Below, one piece after another: positions 43,927-52,853 of a stretch of DNA of 64,000 nucleotides. Source of the stretch: Rhodospirillaceae bacterium (GTDB taxonomy: Bacteria > Pseudomonadota > Alphaproteobacteria > Rhodospirillales > Rhodospirillaceae); assembly GCA_028822445.1 (NCBI GenBank), contig JAPKDQ010000001.1, positions 372,001 to 436,000 of the forward strand, written 5' to 3'. Made by a program: the position numbers and the translations under genes. The notes under the pieces are model-generated. The model did no database searches. It was not told where the DNA came from and saw only the letters and a list, made by a program, of their open reading frames with translations. Numbering within the stretch: the stretch's first letter is position 1; each line of letters opens with the position of its first letter.

Positions 43927-44313
43927 TTATTTGAACTCGTAATCCACCGTGCCTGGGAAGGTTACGTTGAGGGTTATAACTGGGACGCGGCTCGGGGCGA
44001 ATACAGAGTGGTGTAGTGCGCGCCCATCCACGTAGATGCCTTCACCGGTGGCCAGGCGGCAGGTGGTTCCGTCCTGTTGCGTAATTTCCGCGTGGCCCTG
44101 CATGCTCCAGACGATGCGTGGACCATTGGTCAAATGCATTTCTGTCGGTCCGCCTGGGAATGGCTCTCCCGGCTGACTTATGGCAATACCCCAATACTTG
44201 GCGTTCTGTTTTTCTGAGATCCATTCCGTATCGCTCACCTGGGTGAGGGGTACTTCAGTTTCTGTCATGATGGAACGGTCGTTCTTATCCATGTCCATGG
44301 CGCAGAGTTTCAT
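43927..44313 (-). CDS. Small cupin-like protein
   Basis: 128 residues, no signal peptide, opening MKLCAMDMDKNDRSIMTETE. A single cupin barrel is suggested by GPRIVWSMQGHAEITQQDGTTCRLATGEGIYVDGRALHHSV. It is the third gene of a leftward three-cupin operon, 23 bases after the bicupin. It may be a metal-dependent dioxygenase or isomerase of low molecular weight. Substrate unknown. Confidence 0.7.
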   Translation of the reverse strand: MKLCAMDMDKNDRSIMTETEVPLTQVSDTEWISEKQNAKYWGIAISQPGEPFPGGPTEMHLTNGPRIVWSMQGHAEITQQDGTTCRLATGEGIYVDGRALHHSVFAPSRVPVITLNVTFPGTVDYEFK

Positions 44314-44336
44314 GATCGAGTTTCCTTCATGGGTAG

Positions 44337-45281
44337 TTACTCTTGTCGATATCCGGTGCCGGCCACTGCGTTAGTCGACCGTTGCAGGTTGTAACGTGGC
44401 TGGGACGGGTCAAACGGCATATCAGTCGCGATAAATTCCGAAGCCTCCAGAATCTCCCAGTAGCCGCTCTTGGCATTTTCCTCTCGGATTGCGTCGCCGG
44501 CCTCAACCGTATACTCGACGCCGTCTTCCGTGCGTTTCATCCGGCCCTTGTTTATGTAGATGAGGATGTCACGTCCATTGGTAGCAGGCGTGGTGCGACC
44601 ACCAGCTTCGAGCACCGCATGACGGAATGAGTTTCCATCGCCACTGTAGCGTTTGGCAGTGAATTTTGCTGCGCCATCGGGTGCCTTGAGTATTGCGTCG
44701 TGATCTGTTGCGGTCGTTGGGTCTTCACCATCCATCCATTGCGCAATAGCCATCACGTTGAGTCCTTCGCCCCGCACGACTTTTGCTTTGGGCGCATCGC
44801 TCGTGTTTGAGACGATATAGGTCAGAATTACTGTTTCACCATCTGGGTCAGAGTTCCGTAAAATACCTGACGGTAGGAATACGGCATCCCCGGCGTTGAT
44901 CGTGACTATATCGCCGGCAACGCCGACCGATGCCGTGCCTTTAAGCATGTAGAGTTGGGTCTCAAAGGTGATCTGATGAATGACAGGGCCGGATTCCCAC
45001 TTCAATACTCGGAGTGCACCCATTGGAAAGTTGTATTCCTGCGCAGTGTACCGGCTTGCACCGTCAGGTGCAGTGGCTGCGGCGCCCCCTTCGGCGATGA
45101 ACGAGCGGTCGTACATTGGCGTGTCCGCCTTCGGCAGCGGTAGGTCCCATTCTGCTTCTGCATAAACAGGTGCCTCTACTGCAGGAACATGGATGATGCG
45201 CGCGTCCTGAGCCGAGGCCGACGTTAGGCTGAAGGCTGCGAGGGCTATTGTTACAAACGAGGCTATAGGCGCGATTTTCAT
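44337..45281 (-). CDS. Secreted bicupin protein (second copy)
   Basis: 314 residues: signal peptide (MKIAPIASFVTIALAAFSLTSASAQD), then two cupin halves with LYMLKGTASVGVAGDIVTINAGDAVFLPSGILRN and DILIYINKGRMKRTEDGVEYTVEAGDAIREE. It aligns with the bicupin at 26565-27392 (shared LYMLxGTAxVGVxxDIVTIxAGD). It overlaps the upstream cupin gene by four bases. An unusual extra N-terminal segment (VYAEAEWDLPLPKADTPMYDRSF) precedes the first barrel. Function unknown, exported. Confidence 0.82.
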   Translation of the reverse strand: MKIAPIASFVTIALAAFSLTSASAQDARIIHVPAVEAPVYAEAEWDLPLPKADTPMYDRSFIAEGGAAATAPDGASRYTAQEYNFPMGALRVLKWESGPVIHQITFETQLYMLKGTASVGVAGDIVTINAGDAVFLPSGILRNSDPDGETVILTYIVSNTSDAPKAKVVRGEGLNVMAIAQWMDGEDPTTATDHDAILKAPDGAAKFTAKRYSGDGNSFRHAVLEAGGRTTPATNGRDILIYINKGRMKRTEDGVEYTVEAGDAIREENAKSGYWEILEASEFIATDMPFDPSQPRYNLQRSTNAVAGTGYRQE

Positions 45282-45646
45282 ACGACGAAATCCCCCAGGT
45301 CAGGCATCGCGATAATCATAACTTGGCAAGGTTCATGACCCAGCACGCGCGTGCAGTGTCCCTGACCAGATGTATCCAGCAACAACATCATGTCGCCGCG
45401 TGAAAGGTAGTGTTTTTCGCCGTTGCTCACGGTTAGCTCCATCCGGCCTGACATAACAGAAACGAATTGGATATCGTCGACGGTCTTAAAATCGACGTAG
45501 TGACCGGGTAAATATTTTGCGGCTTGCCAATGTTTAACGTCCTGACTAGCAGCGCCAACACGTCGCTCATTGCCGGATTGAGGAAGGTCGGCCTCGCCTA
45601 AATAACTGTGGCCGTGCTCATCTACTGAGATGCTTGGAAACAACAT
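45278..45646 (-). CDS. Small cupin-like protein
   Basis: 122 residues with one barrel: YVDFKTVDDIQFVSVMSGRMELTVSNGEKHYLSRGDMMLLLDTSGQGHCTRVLG. The opening MLFPSISVDEHGHSYLGE has no signal. It is the first of three cupin genes and shares its last four bases with the bicupin start. A regulator or isomerase role cannot be told apart by eye. Confidence 0.72.
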   Translation of the reverse strand: MLFPSISVDEHGHSYLGEADLPQSGNERRVGAASQDVKHWQAAKYLPGHYVDFKTVDDIQFVSVMSGRMELTVSNGEKHYLSRGDMMLLLDTSGQGHCTRVLGHEPCQVMIIAMPDLGDFVV

Positions 45647-45887
45647 AGTCTAGTGCCGCCTTCTTTCTAAACTGGCAGGAATTCATAAGAATGAGCTTTA
45701 ACGGTCTCATATGGCAATAAGGATTAGAAGGAGCGTTCGGTCTTGGTTCGACTGGCGAATAGCGGTGGGTTAAAAATTAATCATTCCGCAGTGATCTGGG
45801 CTGTTTCTTCGACTTACGCTTTTCTGACTTATCACGATAGGTCACAATGAAATCTGCCAACCGTCTAAATTTTGGAGACTATGAGTT

Positions 45888-47525
45888 ATGCGCTCAACGA
45901 CGTTACTTGCCGTTTCGGCCGCTTTGACAACAACCTTTTCTCTTGGCTTTGCACTAGCTCTGACGCCAGCGCGGCCTGCGACGGTCGAAATAGTGGTCCC
46001 GGGGTCAGTGATTCAGGCAATTGAAGGCATCGATATTGGCCCCGACGGTATGATTTACGGCACAAGTATCCATGCGCAGGCCGTTTATAGGATCGACCCT
46101 GATACCGGCTTCGTAACTGTCGCCGTCCCTTCACCTTATGGCGAGTCTGATGACGTTGCGGTGGGCCCCAAAGGTACGCCAGTAGAAGGGCTCCTTGCCT
46201 GGACAGCGCAAACGACCGGTGAAATTCGCATTCAACGCCCTGGTGGTATGCCAGAAGTACTTATGGCTGACGTTCCGCGCGTTAACCCCATCGCATTCAA
46301 TAAAGATGGGCGACTATTTACTGCCCAGTCGGGTGCGGGTGAAAACGCACTATGGGAATTGGATGTGATCGGAAACGAACCCCCGAGGTTGGTCGCAAAG
46401 AACAAAGGACGCCTCAATGGTTTCGGTTTTGGTCCGGATGGTCGGCTCTACGCGCCCCATTTTGGGACAAATGAGCTATTCGCTATCGACGTGGATACAG
46501 GTGTGTTTGATGTCATTGCTGAAGGTGTGGGAACAACAGCCGCGACCAAAGCAGATGCTAACGGAGACGTCTGGAATGTTGACTATATGACGGGCGACTT
46601 ATGGGTCACGGATATCCAAACCGGAGGGTCTAGGATCTACGCTAATTTCCCTCCTCCCCTTGATAACCTAGTGATCGATAAAAACGGAATCATGTATCTT
46701 GCCGACTTGGCCGTTAGCGGCATTACCGGGTTTGATCCGAAGACTATGAAAAGCTGGACGGTCACCGCCGGATCTTTCACGGTACCCCTAGGGATGGCGC
46801 TAACCACTCTTAATGGAGAAGAATCAATTTTGATTACTGATCCATTCGGCTATCGTTTCCTTGATCCGCAGACTGCTCAGATTACTCGCGAACCCGAAAT
46901 GTGGAGCTTAGGTGGATCGTCGTCGGCTGCGGCCAATCAAGACTATATTGTTACGACCTACACAAACTATAGTGCTGTTCGAAAGATTGACCGCAAGACC
47001 AACGAGGTCGTGTACTTGTCCCGGGACATTATGGCGCCACGAGGCGTTGTGTTAACCGGTAATGGTGACGCGATCATCGCCGATGCAGACGGTGGGAGGC
47101 TTGTCCGTCTTGTGGGTGAACATTTTGAAGATGTAGCCACGGGACTAGAAGAGCCGGTTGCGCTGTTATTGGAGAGTGACAACTCAGTTCTGGTGACTGA
47201 AGTTGGGACTGGCACGATTAGCCGGGTTAACTTGAGTACGGGGCAGCGTAAGAATCTGGTGTCGGGCTTGGTCAATCCGCTTGGTCTTGCCATGTTGCCG
47301 GATGGACGTGTTGTTGTTGTCGAGCCCGCCAGAGGTTCGGTTACTGCAATTGATTTGTTGACGGATGAGCGCACTGTCTTGGCACAAGGGTTGCCGATCT
47401 CTCTGGATCATCATCACCTGCCGAAGAATACGCCACTTGGCATTGCTGTGGATAGCGCTGGTGCAATTTTTGTCAGTTGTGGTGGGGATAACAGCATAGT
47501 CAAAATCACCCTTAATGAGGGCTGA
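45888..47525 (+). CDS. Secreted SMP-30/NHL-like beta-propeller protein
   Basis: 545 residues. Signal peptide MRSTTLLAVSAALTTTFSLGFALALTPARP, then many blades with the pattern D-G-x-I-Y-G, LNGFGFGPDGRLYAPHFG, ANGDVWNVDYMTGDLW and RGVVLTGNGDAIIADADGGR. This is an SMP-30/gluconolactonase or virginiamycin-B-lyase type six-to-eight blade propeller. It might hydrolyse a lactone or bind a metal and substrate outside the cytoplasm. Alone on the plus strand between two minus-strand genes. Exact reaction unknown. Confidence 0.82.
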   Translation: MRSTTLLAVSAALTTTFSLGFALALTPARPATVEIVVPGSVIQAIEGIDIGPDGMIYGTSIHAQAVYRIDPDTGFVTVAVPSPYGESDDVAVGPKGTPVEGLLAWTAQTTGEIRIQRPGGMPEVLMADVPRVNPIAFNKDGRLFTAQSGAGENALWELDVIGNEPPRLVAKNKGRLNGFGFGPDGRLYAPHFGTNELFAIDVDTGVFDVIAEGVGTTAATKADANGDVWNVDYMTGDLWVTDIQTGGSRIYANFPPPLDNLVIDKNGIMYLADLAVSGITGFDPKTMKSWTVTAGSFTVPLGMALTTLNGEESILITDPFGYRFLDPQTAQITREPEMWSLGGSSSAAANQDYIVTTYTNYSAVRKIDRKTNEVVYLSRDIMAPRGVVLTGNGDAIIADADGGRLVRLVGEHFEDVATGLEEPVALLLESDNSVLVTEVGTGTISRVNLSTGQRKNLVSGLVNPLGLAMLPDGRVVVVEPARGSVTAIDLLTDERTVLAQGLPISLDHHHLPKNTPLGIAVDSAGAIFVSCGGDNSIVKITLNEG

Positions 47526-47599
47526 GTGTTCGCTAGACACTGATTGCCAGATATTCTATGCCACATACGCTTTTGTGTGCATAGCCGCGGCTGTCATTA

Positions 47600-48487
47600 T
47601 TATGGCTTTGGACCGCGCACAAACTCGATATAGGCAGCTACACTCGATTTTGGTATTTCGTTCGCTTCTTCAAGTTTTTTGATGAGATAAATGGCGAGGT
47701 CAATGCTCGAATAACAATAGTGTGCAATCAAGACCAGCTTCTTCATGGCGTCGTAAGACATATCAGTCCATTCAATAGGGTTGCGAATGTAGACGATGTC
47801 GGCTTCCAGAAGCTGATTAAACGGCTGTCTAATGTCATTGTTTCTTATGGTCGGGGCTATTGACCAGCGTTTAATCTCAGCAAATGAGTGCGGCATAAAA
47901 CCCTGTGCCTGCATCCAGACGTCGACCTCTCCAAACCGGGGTTGGTTCTCGTATAGCTGTACGAAGGAAATTTCCATTTGCACGGCGATGCAACTGGCTA
48001 GTTTCTGTACGCCGTTCTGGAGGGCCTGAAGCTCACCACCTTGGATATCTATTTTTAGATAGTCGATCGAAGGTAGGATTGAAATATCATCAAGGCGCGT
48101 TGTTTTTACGTCCACGGTCTCCTTGATAGTCCCAAAGCTCTCGAAGCCATTAAAGAATTCTAGATGGTCTTGTGATGGTTTTAGAAGAGATGTCATCCCG
48201 CTTTCAGGCATGTTGGCAACATGCAGGGTCTGTGTTCGGCCATCGCCAATGATATCGGGGTACACAGTAATTTTATCATCATACTTGATCCTAAGAGCGT
48301 GATGGTTCCGTTCTTCCGCATCGAAGGCATGCAAGTGAGCAAGTCCAGCGTCTACTAGCTGCTGATATGGCGGCTCTTCAATAATGATAGCAGCGCCAAT
48401 GTCAGCGATTTGCAGTTTTAAATTCAGTGCGAGGATATGTTCTAATGAATCCATAGGTGCGGCGCGCTCACTCGTTCTTTTTTGCAC
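47600..48487 (-). CDS. FkbM-family methyltransferase
   Basis: 295 residues (or 284 from MDSLEH). FkbM signature: TRLDDISILPSIDYLKIDIQGGELQALQNG, preceded by a SAM-binding core with IADIGAAIII and LHAFDAEERNHHALRI. Typical of O-methyltransferases that act on sugars or lipids. A C-terminal helical segment follows the catalytic core. Context gives no substrate. Confidence 0.85.
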   Translation of the reverse strand: MQKRTSERAAPMDSLEHILALNLKLQIADIGAAIIIEEPPYQQLVDAGLAHLHAFDAEERNHHALRIKYDDKITVYPDIIGDGRTQTLHVANMPESGMTSLLKPSQDHLEFFNGFESFGTIKETVDVKTTRLDDISILPSIDYLKIDIQGGELQALQNGVQKLASCIAVQMEISFVQLYENQPRFGEVDVWMQAQGFMPHSFAEIKRWSIAPTIRNNDIRQPFNQLLEADIVYIRNPIEWTDMSYDAMKKLVLIAHYCYSSIDLAIYLIKKLEEANEIPKSSVAAYIEFVRGPKP

Positions 48488-48557
48488 GGTATTCAGAAAG
48501 TTTATCCTTAATTAAGGTGTAGCGACGACACAAGCAAACCCATAGGAAAGTTGAGTA

Positions 48558-49598
48558 ATGAGAGTATATGAGATTGGAGACTATTCTAAGGGCCTAAGCC
48601 TACACATCGTTGATCGCCCGGACCCTGTCCCGGGCTACGGTGAGGTTGTTATGAAGGTTCGTGCTACAGGTCTGAATGCGCGTGATTTGTCTATTATGGA
48701 GGGTACCTTATCGACACGAATCATGCCTCATACGCGCGTCCCGCTTAGTGATAATGCCGGTGATGTTCTCGCAGTTGGGCCTGGTGTGACGCGGGTTAAG
48801 GTCGGTGACCGTGTTACAATGACCCACTACTGGCAGTGGCTCGACGGGTGCTGGAATGTCTCTATGGCCCAGGAAGACTTTGCGGCAACACGAGATGGTT
48901 TCTTGGCGGAACAAGTAGTTGTGCCTGCCGATGCGTTAATCAAGTTGCCAGAATCCATGTCATATGAAGATGGGAGTACTCTTCAAAGCGCAGGTTTAAC
49001 CGCATGGAACGCGGTTGTCGAAGCGGGGCAGGTGCGACCAAGTGATACAGTTCTTACGCTAGGGACTGGCGGTGTTTCAGTGTTCGGCCTGCAATGGGCA
49101 AAAATGTTGGGCGCGCGCGTCATCGTGACATCATCCAGTGATGAGAAACTAGAGCGCATGAAGGCGCTTGGCGCGGATCTAACGGTGAACTACCGCAAAA
49201 ACCCGCAATGGTCGAGTGAAGTCCTGGAGTTGACGAGTGGGTTAGGAGCAAACGTTATTCTTAATAATGTGGGTATGCAGGAAATGGAGAATTGTTTGCT
49301 ATCCGCAGCGTCTAACGGTCGTGTCATGTACATCGGTGCTAATCCGGTTGTCCACGGTGAAGGTGTGGCTGAGCCCGCTGTGTTGACGCGGCTTGCCAAT
49401 CTCATCATCAAAGACCTCACAATCAAGGGTATTATCGTTGGTAGCCGCCGTATGTTCGAAGATTTAATTCAAGCGATGACAACAAATAACATTACGCCTG
49501 TCATTGATCGCGTTTATGAATTCGACAATTTTCTAGATGCGATACCCTATATGAAGAGCGGAGGTAAACTCGGGAAAATTGTTGTGCGCGTTCAATAA
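48558..49598 (+). CDS. Zinc-independent MDR oxidoreductase (quinone-reductase-like)
   Basis: 346 residues, GroES-like N-terminal domain (PDPVPGYGEVVMKVRATGLNARDLSIMEG, LSDNAGDVLAVGPGVTRVKVGDRV) and a Rossmann domain with LGTGGVSVFGLQWAKMLGARVIVTSSSDEK. Zinc ligands of alcohol dehydrogenases are missing, so it is nearer NADPH:quinone or enone reductases. Probably reduces carbonyl, quinone or alkene groups with NAD(P)H. Divergent from the FkbM gene. Confidence 0.9.
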   Translation: MRVYEIGDYSKGLSLHIVDRPDPVPGYGEVVMKVRATGLNARDLSIMEGTLSTRIMPHTRVPLSDNAGDVLAVGPGVTRVKVGDRVTMTHYWQWLDGCWNVSMAQEDFAATRDGFLAEQVVVPADALIKLPESMSYEDGSTLQSAGLTAWNAVVEAGQVRPSDTVLTLGTGGVSVFGLQWAKMLGARVIVTSSSDEKLERMKALGADLTVNYRKNPQWSSEVLELTSGLGANVILNNVGMQEMENCLLSAASNGRVMYIGANPVVHGEGVAEPAVLTRLANLIIKDLTIKGIIVGSRRMFEDLIQAMTTNNITPVIDRVYEFDNFLDAIPYMKSGGKLGKIVVRVQ

Positions 49599-49644
49599 CT
49601 CTGAGGGCTACGCATTACTAAAGAGTTTCTAAACTAACTTCTTT

Positions 49645-50724
49645 TCATTGTTTCCGAGACTCGAGTTTCGGTAAAATATATTCGCCAAAGGTGTCGATGT
49701 CGTGGTCGAAATCAGGGAAGGCGAACATGCACGCGTCAACGCCCGCTTCGTCATAGATGCGATCTAGATAGTTTGCAACGGTGCTGTATGAGCCAACTAG
49801 TGTCGGCAGCCCCATGAACATTGATTTTCGCTTTAGGCTTTCGGACATTCCATCAGATTTATCGAGTTCTGCTTGACCTATGAGGTTAGCTATTGCCACT
49901 TCATCGGCCCCTTCGACAATGTGCTCGAATCGTTTGTGAGCATCATCGTCTGTTTCCGCTGCAAACACGTTAAATAGCGCAATTGTTCCCACGTCTCGTT
50001 TTAGTTTGGTTGCATGGCCTTGTAGTCGAGTCGTGATGCTCTTGAACGCAGTGATATCGCTCTCAATATCGTTACTATTACCGCCAGCAATAACAAAATT
50101 CCTATCACCCATTTCAGCGGTGAATTGGATTCCTCTTTCAGACTGACCCGCGCACACCAAAGGTATGGGTGTCGTCGGCATGGGTTTAATATCGGCTTCG
50201 TTCATTTCAAAGAACCGCCCTTTGAAATTCGATTTTCCAGTCTCCCAAAGCTCTTTCAGGACTTTGACGTACTCGGTTGCGTAGTCATAGCGGGTGGCGA
50301 AGAACTCATCGCCCGGCCACAAACCCATCTGATTAAACTCTTCTTTGTACCAGCCAGACACTATGTTTAAGCCGAAGCGGTTTGGGCACACAGCTTCAAT
50401 TGTCGCTGCCATTCGTGCGGCTACGGCTGGGTGAAGAGATAAGTTGGTGACAGAGGGAATGAGTTTGATGGTGCTGGTAATTGGGGCTAAGGACGCTGTC
50501 AGCGTGAAAGAATCCAGGGCGTGATCCCAGTACTGGGTCTCTCCACCAAAACCGCGAAACTTGACCATGGATAGGGCAAAATCAAAACTTAGCGCCTCGC
50601 ATTTTAACGTGACGTCTCTATTGAGTGCCCATGTCGGCCATGTGGGTGGAACATTCTTGGATATGATGAACCCGCCCTTGGCGATGGGAAGAAAGATGCC
50701 GATTTCCATCATGATTATGCGCAC
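49645..50724 (-). CDS. LLM-class flavin monooxygenase, RutA-like
   Basis: 359 residues (the start may be at the second or third Met: MMEIGIFLPI). Bacterial-luciferase fold with IKPMPTTPIPLVCAGQSERGIQFTAEMGD, MRFGLN-like RFGLNIVSGWYKEEFNQMGLWPGDEFFATRYDYATEYV and SFDFALSMVKFRGFGGETQYWDHALDSFTL, which closely track pyrimidine monooxygenase RutA. It would oxidise a ring with O2 and FMNH2. No other rut genes are in the window. The natural substrate may differ from uracil. Confidence 0.9.
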   Translation of the reverse strand: MRIIMMEIGIFLPIAKGGFIISKNVPPTWPTWALNRDVTLKCEALSFDFALSMVKFRGFGGETQYWDHALDSFTLTASLAPITSTIKLIPSVTNLSLHPAVAARMAATIEAVCPNRFGLNIVSGWYKEEFNQMGLWPGDEFFATRYDYATEYVKVLKELWETGKSNFKGRFFEMNEADIKPMPTTPIPLVCAGQSERGIQFTAEMGDRNFVIAGGNSNDIESDITAFKSITTRLQGHATKLKRDVGTIALFNVFAAETDDDAHKRFEHIVEGADEVAIANLIGQAELDKSDGMSESLKRKSMFMGLPTLVGSYSTVANYLDRIYDEAGVDACMFAFPDFDHDIDTFGEYILPKLESRKQ

Positions 50725-50857
50725 CCTTAATTGTGTCTTGTCCGATTGGACGATAGAACGGGATGGTTAGGCAAGGCCTAAAGATAAACTGCTCAACATG
50801 TTGCGGTTTGGGCGGTGACAGGAAGGGTTGGGGCCTTACAAAGGGGATTGAAAAACC

Positions 50858-51901
50858 ATGAAATTTACGAAATTGAGTTTGTCGTCCGTATTTATGTGGG
50901 TGCTGACGGCGTTCGCAAGAGTTCAAGCCGCCTCCGACTGGCCGTTGGAGGTTGACCTTGGCTGGCAAGAAGCGGTCTTGAGTGTTTCCAATATTTTGCA
51001 ATGGCAAACGCAGTTGCAGGATATTGCTGGGTGGGAGCCTATTTACTCAGGGGATATGGATAGGCGCCAACTGGAAAAGTGGGGGCTCAGTAGGGAGGTC
51101 CTTGCGACTGTAACGGTTATGCGCAATCCCGGTGAAACTCAAGGGCTTGTAAGGCTAGTGCAGTTTTATGGAGCGGAACAAATACAGATCCGCTCAAGCG
51201 CGCAATCATGGGATACCGGTGGCTTCCTGTCGTTACTCTTGCGTTCGCGAGGAGTGGATAAAAATTTTGCAGATGCGCGGCGATACCAGTGGACTGGTTA
51301 CAACGATCCGGTAACCCTTTTTCTTGGACCAAAGCGGCGGCTCCGCAATGTTGTGCTGCGCGGTCCCGATGGAATTAATTTCGGTGTGTACGAGCGCGTT
51401 GTTCCTGCGCTGTATGGTTGGCCTAACCTCAAGAAAATGAGCCGTCCCTTTAACTCCATGCAGATTATTAAAGACCGGGACGCTACCGTTTCCTTCTACG
51501 AAGATGTTCTTGGCTTTGTATCTATGTCCATCGGCAATTCACCTGCGGCACGTGTTGAGGCAAATAACTTTGGACTCCCAGCGAACCTCGTAACGTCCAC
51601 CCCTCTGAAGTCTGCCATTATGCATCCGGTCGGAGGTGAGAGCGGGCGCGTGGAATTTGTTGAGTGGGATGGTCTTGACGGGCGGGACTTATCTGATCGT
51701 GCTGTAGCGCCTAACCTTGGTATTCTGACTTTGCGGTTTCCAGTATCCGATGCAGCTGGCCGTGCGGCTGGGATAATGAAGAAAGGTGGGCGCCTGATGG
51801 CCGAACCTACAACCGTCTCTATGTTGCCATACGGAGATGTGTCTTTATTTTCAGTCATAACGCCAGATGGCATCTTTTTAGAATTTTTTGAGCCGCTGTA
51901 A
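50858..51901 (+). CDS. Exported two-domain VOC (glyoxalase-fold) protein
   Basis: 347 residues: signal peptide MKFTKLSLSSVFMWVLTAFARVQAAS and two VOC-fold halves, the second more typical (FNSMQIIKDRDATVSFYEDVLGFVSM ... FSVITPDGIFLEFFEPL). The first half (SVSNILQWQTQLQDIAGWEPIYSGD) is weaker. Such folds bind a metal or a ligand. Exported VOC proteins are rare. It starts an operon with the two DUF1838 genes (13-base gap). Substrate unknown. Confidence 0.78.
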   Translation: MKFTKLSLSSVFMWVLTAFARVQAASDWPLEVDLGWQEAVLSVSNILQWQTQLQDIAGWEPIYSGDMDRRQLEKWGLSREVLATVTVMRNPGETQGLVRLVQFYGAEQIQIRSSAQSWDTGGFLSLLLRSRGVDKNFADARRYQWTGYNDPVTLFLGPKRRLRNVVLRGPDGINFGVYERVVPALYGWPNLKKMSRPFNSMQIIKDRDATVSFYEDVLGFVSMSIGNSPAARVEANNFGLPANLVTSTPLKSAIMHPVGGESGRVEFVEWDGLDGRDLSDRAVAPNLGILTLRFPVSDAAGRAAGIMKKGGRLMAEPTTVSMLPYGDVSLFSVITPDGIFLEFFEPL

Positions 51902-51914
51902 GGAAACTAATTTT

Positions 51915-52850
51915 ATGGAACAGCATAATTTTAACCGTCGTTCAGCGTTAGGTGCACTGGGAGGTTTCGGTTCACCTATAATCGGAACAGCGAACGCCGC
52001 CGTGCCTAACAGTTTTGAAGACCCCATCATACGGTTTGAAGCGAGGTTGAAAACAACGGGTACTCTGACAGAAGAAACGGTTCACCGGCTTTCTACGGGC
52101 CATGTCTGGATGTATCACCCGGAGACCCATCGCTTCGACCCATTTTGCACAATGGAAAATTACAACGTTTCAGAATGGACGCATGATGATGATGGCATTA
52201 TTCGATCTCGGATGTTCGAAGTAGCGGTTTATTTGAAGTTTGGCACCGATGAAGTGATGGAAGAATGGGTCAACCCGTTCACGGATGAAAAGCTGAAGGT
52301 CCATCACTATGTAATAGGTCCAATGTTGGCCACACACGACCCCCGCGCCGCAGGTGCGGATGCAGGCGCTGAGAATGCGGAGCGTGTAATTGTGCCCAAT
52401 CACCTTAATTGGATGGTGATGGGTGACACTGTTTACATGCCGACAGATTCGTCAGTGGCATACAAGAATCCGCTTCAACCTGACATATGGCCGCGCGCTT
52501 CGGCTGGGGAAAGTTTTGGTTGGGACTCTTTTATTATGTTTGCGGCAAAGCTGGAAGAATTGGCTGACCCTAAGATTAGTCAGGCAATGGCGCATAGCTG
52601 GTATCAGGAAAACACTAGGTGGCAGCCATGGATGCTAATGGGGCAACGGCCAGGTCGACTGGTGGCGCGTGGATACGGCAAAAAGATGAGATGGGACGAA
52701 ATTCCTGCCGACCGGTTAAGGCGCATGGAGAAATATGTTCCTGAAGTGCTCGATCGTGAGAATTGGGGTGACTTCCAGAATGAGTTCCTATGGTACCTGC
52801 GCAATCAGAAACCAAAACTACGCCTCGAACCAATAGCGGGGGAGGACTGA
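51915..52850 (+). CDS. DUF1838 family protein, Tat-type N-terminus (copy 1)
   Basis: 311 residues from ATG 51915 with TAAGGAAAC upstream. N-terminus NRRSALGALGGFGSPIIGTANA is a Tat-like signal. The body matches DUF1838: FEDPIIRFEARLKTTGTL, HVWMYHPETHRFDPFCTMENYNVSEW, HYVIGP, LNWMVMGDTVYMPTDSSV, WPRASAGESFGWDSFIMFAAK, YQENTRWQPWMLMGQRPG. Function unknown. Followed four bases later by a paralogue. Confidence 0.85.
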   Translation: MEQHNFNRRSALGALGGFGSPIIGTANAAVPNSFEDPIIRFEARLKTTGTLTEETVHRLSTGHVWMYHPETHRFDPFCTMENYNVSEWTHDDDGIIRSRMFEVAVYLKFGTDEVMEEWVNPFTDEKLKVHHYVIGPMLATHDPRAAGADAGAENAERVIVPNHLNWMVMGDTVYMPTDSSVAYKNPLQPDIWPRASAGESFGWDSFIMFAAKLEELADPKISQAMAHSWYQENTRWQPWMLMGQRPGRLVARGYGKKMRWDEIPADRLRRMEKYVPEVLDRENWGDFQNEFLWYLRNQKPKLRLEPIAGED

Positions 52851-52853
52851 GCC

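Noticed and set aside
47526-47600. Possible terminator hairpin after the beta-propeller gene
   Set aside because: The TATGCCACATA/TGTGTGCATA pairing is imperfect and no T-run follows.
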